In this document: piece after piece, positions 4,848 through 7,565 of the stretch
How positions within the stretch are numbered: position 1 is the first letter of the stretch
Layout: every line of letters begins with the position of its first letter
NCBI GenBank assembly: GCA_014534295.1
Contig: JACVRU010000091.1
Location: 1 to 7,565, forward strand
Origin: Thermoleophilia bacterium
Lineage (GTDB): Bacteria > Actinomycetota > Thermoleophilia > Gaiellales > Gaiellaceae
Direction of reading: 5' to 3'
DNA length: 7,565 nucleotides
Program-made: the position numbers and the translations under genes
Notes under the pieces: generated by a model
The model's database searches: none
Seen by the model: only the letters and a program-made list of their open reading frames with translations
What the model was told of the DNA's origin: nothing

Positions 4848-6949
4848 GTGTCGTTGGCATGTGCCTCGACGGTCACCGCGACGCCGTTGAGGGCGCTCGT
4901 CCCGGAGACGTCGAGCAGGGTGTCGTCGGTGACGTCGTTGACGCAGACGCCCGCGTGCGCGCCGGCGACGCCGAGCCTCGTCCCCGGCCGTCCGTGGCCC
5001 CAGCCGTGCGGGAGGCTGACGACGCCCTCGCGGATCGCGTCGCTCACCTCGACCGGCGCGACGAGCGTCCCGGTGCGGGAGCGCACCCGGGCCGCGCCGC
5101 CGTCCTCGAGGCCGCGGCGCCCGGCGTCGGCCGGGTGGACGACGAGCGTGCAGCGGTCGCGGCCGCGGACGAGGCGCGGGACGTTGTGGAGCCACGAGTT
5201 GTGGTCGCGGAGCTGCCGGCGCCCGATCAGGAGCAGCTCCCCGTCGCGCGGGGCCTCCTCGAGCGCGGCCTCCACCTGCGCGACCCCGGCCAGCATCGGC
5301 TCCGGCGCGAGCCGGACGCGCCGGCGCCCGAGCCGGCCTGGCCGGAGCGGGCCGAGGTCGAGAGTCCGTCCCTCGCGCTCCAGGCGCCGCACCGTCGTGC
5401 GGTAGGGCCCGAGCCGGAGCAGGAGGTCGAGCACGCGGCGCGGGGTCGTCGCGCGCAGGGCGGCCGCCCGCGCGGCCGCGACGGGCGCGCGCTTGCGGCG
5501 CGCGACGCCGACGGCGAGGTCGAGGAGGATGCGCCAGTCCTCGCGCCCGCCCTCGGACGGCTCGAAGAGCGGCGGGCAGTAGCGCGCCACGTTGCGGACG
5601 GTGAGCGCGTTCAGGAGCAGATCGTAGTGGTCGCGCTCGAGCGCGAACACCGGCGGCAGGATCAGGTCGGCGTGGCGGGTCGTCTCGTTGACGTAGAAGT
5701 CGACGGCGACGAGGCACTCGAGCCGCCCCAGGGCTGCGTCGAGGCGCTTGCCGTTCGGGGCGCTCAGCACCGGGTTCCCGGCCACCGTCACGAGCCCGCG
5801 CACCTGCCCGTGCCCGGGGGCCTCGATCTCCTCGGCCAGCACCGCGAGCGGCAGCTCGCCGCCGAACTCCGGCGCGCCGCGTACGCGGCTGGAGAAGCGG
5901 CCGAAGGAGCCGGCCTCGCCGAGCAGCCGCGCGAGCCTCGCGAGGTCGGCGGCGGGCGTCGTGAACATCGCGCCGCCGACGCGGTCGAGGTTCCCGGTGA
6001 GCGCGTTCAGCGCGATCATGAGCCAGCAGCAGAGGCCGCCGAAGCGCTGCGTGCAGACGCCGAGGCGCCCGTAGCAGACGGCCGAGGGCGAGGCGGCGAA
6101 GTCGCGGGCGAGCCGGCGGATCGTCCCCGCGGCGATCCCCGTCGCGGCCTCGACGCGCTCGGGCGCGAACGGCTGCACCGCCCGCCGGAGCTCCTCGACC
6201 CCCTCGAGCCGCCCGGAGGCGACGGCGAGGCCGCCCTCGAAGAGCGTGCGCAGGAGCGCGAGCAGGAGCAGCGCGTCCGTCCCCGGCCTGATCGCGAGGT
6301 GCTCGTCGGCGAGCTCGGCCGTCCTCGTCCGGCGCGGGTCGACGACGACGAGCCGCCCGCCGCGGGCGCGCAGCGCCTCGAGGCGCCGGCGCACGCCCGG
6401 CGCCGACATGAGGCTGCCGTTCGAGACGAGCGGGTTCGAGCCGAGCACGAGCATGAAGTCCGTGCGGTCGACGTCGGGCACGGGCAGGAGCGCCTTGTTC
6501 CCGAAGGCGTGGTAGGCGGCGAACATGTGCGGCAGGTGGTCGACCGACGCAGTCGAGAACAGGTTCCGCGTCGCGAGCGCCTTCGCCAGCTCGAGCGAGG
6601 CGAGCGCGATCGAGTAGCCGTGCGTGGTCGGGTTGCCGAGGTAGAGCCCGACGGCGTCGTCCCCGTGCGCGCGCTGGATCGCCCCGAGCCGCGCCGAGGC
6701 CTCCCCGAGCGCCTCCTCCCAGCCCACCTCCTCGAAGTCGCCGCCGCGCCGCCGCAGCGGGCGCCGGAGCCGGTCCGGGTCGTGGTGGACGTCCACGAGC
6801 GCGACCGCCTTCGGGCAGACGTACCCGCGGCTGAAGACGTCGTCGGGGTCGCCGCGGACGCCGCGCACGGTCTCGCCCTCGACGTCGAGCACGACGCCGC
6901 ACATGGCCTCGCAGAGCGGGCACGTGCGCCGGTGCTCCGCCACCGTCAT
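4841..6949 (-). CDS. Molybdopterin [4Fe-4S] oxidoreductase, DMSO-reductase superfamily
   Basis: 702 residues. The N-terminus carries C-P-L-C-x3-C and GYVCPK (Cys10, Cys13, Cys17, Cys45), the [4Fe-4S] ligand pattern of formate-dehydrogenase/nitrate-reductase relatives that bind Mo- or W-bis(pyranopterin guanine dinucleotide). GNPTTHG (105-111) and LVLGSNP mark pterin-binding loops. The metal-ligand loop reads FSTASVDHLPH; aligned by eye to FdhF (RVUHGP), Asp137 falls at the selenocysteine position. The C-terminal molydopterin-binding domain starts near 570 with RDHNSWLHN (581-589) and HGWGH (648-652). There is no Tat signal, so it is probably cytoplasmic. No partner iron-sulfur or membrane subunit lies next to it in the window, so the electron partner is unknown. 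ATG 6949 shares its A with the upstream stop (TGATG) and has GGGGAG four bases before it. The frame is open up to 7171, but that extension is Arg/Ala-rich shadow. The substrate is unassigned. Confidence 0.9.
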   Translation of the reverse strand: MTVAEHRRTCPLCEAMCGVVLDVEGETVRGVRGDPDDVFSRGYVCPKAVALVDVHHDPDRLRRPLRRRGGDFEEVGWEEALGEASARLGAIQRAHGDDAVGLYLGNPTTHGYSIALASLELAKALATRNLFSTASVDHLPHMFAAYHAFGNKALLPVPDVDRTDFMLVLGSNPLVSNGSLMSAPGVRRRLEALRARGGRLVVVDPRRTRTAELADEHLAIRPGTDALLLLALLRTLFEGGLAVASGRLEGVEELRRAVQPFAPERVEAATGIAAGTIRRLARDFAASPSAVCYGRLGVCTQRFGGLCCWLMIALNALTGNLDRVGGAMFTTPAADLARLARLLGEAGSFGRFSSRVRGAPEFGGELPLAVLAEEIEAPGHGQVRGLVTVAGNPVLSAPNGKRLDAALGRLECLVAVDFYVNETTRHADLILPPVFALERDHYDLLLNALTVRNVARYCPPLFEPSEGGREDWRILLDLAVGVARRKRAPVAAARAAALRATTPRRVLDLLLRLGPYRTTVRRLEREGRTLDLGPLRPGRLGRRRVRLAPEPMLAGVAQVEAALEEAPRDGELLLIGRRQLRDHNSWLHNVPRLVRGRDRCTLVVHPADAGRRGLEDGGAARVRSRTGTLVAPVEVSDAIREGVVSLPHGWGHGRPGTRLGVAGAHAGVCVNDVTDDTLLDVSGTSALNGVAVTVEAHANDTR

Positions 6950-7565
6950 CAGGCTCCCCGCACCGGCGACGCGATGCCGCCCGCACGCGCGGCCCGCACG
7001 CGCCGCCAGTCCTCGTCGGAGACCGGCCGGCCGAAGCTCCGCGGCGGCGCGGGGCGGAAGCCGTGCTCGGCCGCCCACCCGCGCAGCGTCCGCAACAGCT
7101 CCGGTGGGGTCTCCACGCCGACGCGCGCGAGCTCGTAACGCCGCTCGAGCGCGAGCATCATCGGCTCGCACATGCAGGCGAAGACGGTCGCCGGCGGCAG
7201 GCCGAAGTCCCAGCCGAGGTCGGCGCCCTCCGGGAGCTCGACGAGCCCGCCCTCGACGACGAGCGCGTCGGGCCGCTCGAGGCCCACCGCCGGGTCGGCG
7301 TCGAGCGGACGTGCCACGTCGCAGACGACCGCGCCGGGCCTCAGCTGGCCCGGCCGGAGCACCGGCGCGGTGCTGGACGTGGCCGCGACGACCACGTCCG
7401 CGAGCGGCAGCAGCGCGTCGGCGTCCGTCCCGAGCACGAGCGAGCCCTCGTCCACGAGCCCGGCCGCGACGGCGGCGGCGTCGGCGCCGCCGCGCGCGAG
7501 CGCCGCCGCCCGCTCGGCGAGCGGGCCGGCGTCGGCGCCGGCCTCGAGGAGCGAGCCCGCGAGCC
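6949..7565 (-). CDS. Long-chain acyl-ACP reductase (AAR)-like protein, C-terminal part
   Basis: The frame is open from the right edge to TGA 6951-6949, giving 204 residues without the start. By recalled comparison it resembles the C-terminal half of cyanobacterial acyl-ACP reductase, which makes fatty aldehyde from acyl-ACP with NADPH. LADVVVAATSS matches the end of the Rossmann fold; the VVCDVARP and VVEGGLVE blocks resemble LIDGGYPKN and VLNGGVVEH; and VFACMCEPMMLALE matches MFACFAEAMLLEFE. The Cys codon at 7176-7174 lies where Synechococcus AAR has its active-site Cys294, and the end EHGFRPA matches RHGFQPL. The window edge cuts just after the expected nucleotide-binding glycine motif, so about 160 N-terminal residues should lie outside. 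It seems to head the visible operon and overlaps the molybdopterin gene by one base. Alternatives are another Rossmann dehydrogenase of the shikimate-dehydrogenase-like type. The GTG at 7455 is internal. Confidence 0.7.
   Translation of the reverse strand, partial: LAGSLLEAGADAGPLAERAAALARGGADAAAVAAGLVDEGSLVLGTDADALLPLADVVVAATSSTAPVLRPGQLRPGAVVCDVARPLDADPAVGLERPDALVVEGGLVELPEGADLGWDFGLPPATVFACMCEPMMLALERRYELARVGVETPPELLRTLRGWAAEHGFRPAPPRSFGRPVSDEDWRRVRAARAGGIASPVRGA

Noticed and set aside
4834..4860. Nine-codon longer start of the ACAD-like gene at ATG 4860.
   Set aside because: It lies within the end of the preceding gene, and the clear GAGGTGA site serves ATG 4833.
3412..4890. A 492-codon open frame on the + strand opposite the ACAD-like gene.
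   Set aside because: Arg/His/Val/Ala-rich low-information translation, complementary to a clear flavoprotein gene.
4796..7138. A 780-codon open frame on the + strand opposite the operon.
   Set aside because: Its translation is dominated by Arg, Ala, Glu, Pro and Val with no domain motifs; it is antisense to the well-supported molybdopterin gene, and long antisense frames are usual at this GC content.
6950..7171. N-terminal extension of the molybdopterin enzyme to 7171.
   Set aside because: It overlaps the AAR-like gene and is Arg/Ala-rich; the start at 6949 places the first Cys motif at residue 10, as usual in this family.

Overview
The window is very GC-rich, with strong G/C preference at third codon positions and ATG/GTG starts. 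This, together with the gene families present, suggests a high-GC actinobacterium. Thermoleophilia (Gaiellales/Solirubrobacterales) is my guess, but no marker gene here proves it. No tRNA, rRNA, CRISPR array, insertion sequence or prophage gene was seen.

Left part, + strand (1-1828). The C-terminal three quarters of a GMC-family flavin oxidoreductase of the cholesterol-oxidase (ChoD-like) type enters from the left edge and stops at 1212. About 430 bases follow with no confident gene. This stretch has visibly lower third-position GC and holds an open frame (1213-1626) that looks protein-like in its second half but has no good start. It may be a decayed or horizontally acquired small gene. A 62-codon small gene (1640-1828) follows and meets the next gene tail to tail.

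Right part, - strand (7565-1825). Five genes are packed as one probable operon, read right to left: (i) the C-terminal part of a protein resembling cyanobacterial long-chain acyl-ACP reductase (AAR), retaining the active-site cysteine context; (ii) a 702-residue molybdopterin/[4Fe-4S] oxidoreductase of the DMSO-reductase superfamily; (iii) a 416-residue acyl-CoA-dehydrogenase-fold flavoprotein lacking glutamate at both classical catalytic positions; (iv) a 127-residue stand-alone SCP2-like lipid-binding protein; (v) a 449-residue APC-family permease. Junctions are a TGATG overlap, a 7-nt gap, a 28-nt gap and a GTGA overlap, implying co-transcription and translational coupling.

Working idea (inference): the operon encodes a redox module on an acyl or other hydrophobic substrate, in which SCP2 would carry the lipid, the AAR-like enzyme and ACAD-fold flavoprotein would act on acyl/aldehyde groups, the Mo/W enzyme would add a second redox step, and the permease would import an amino acid or amine. 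I do not know a described pathway with this gene set, so it is the best candidate for something new in the window.
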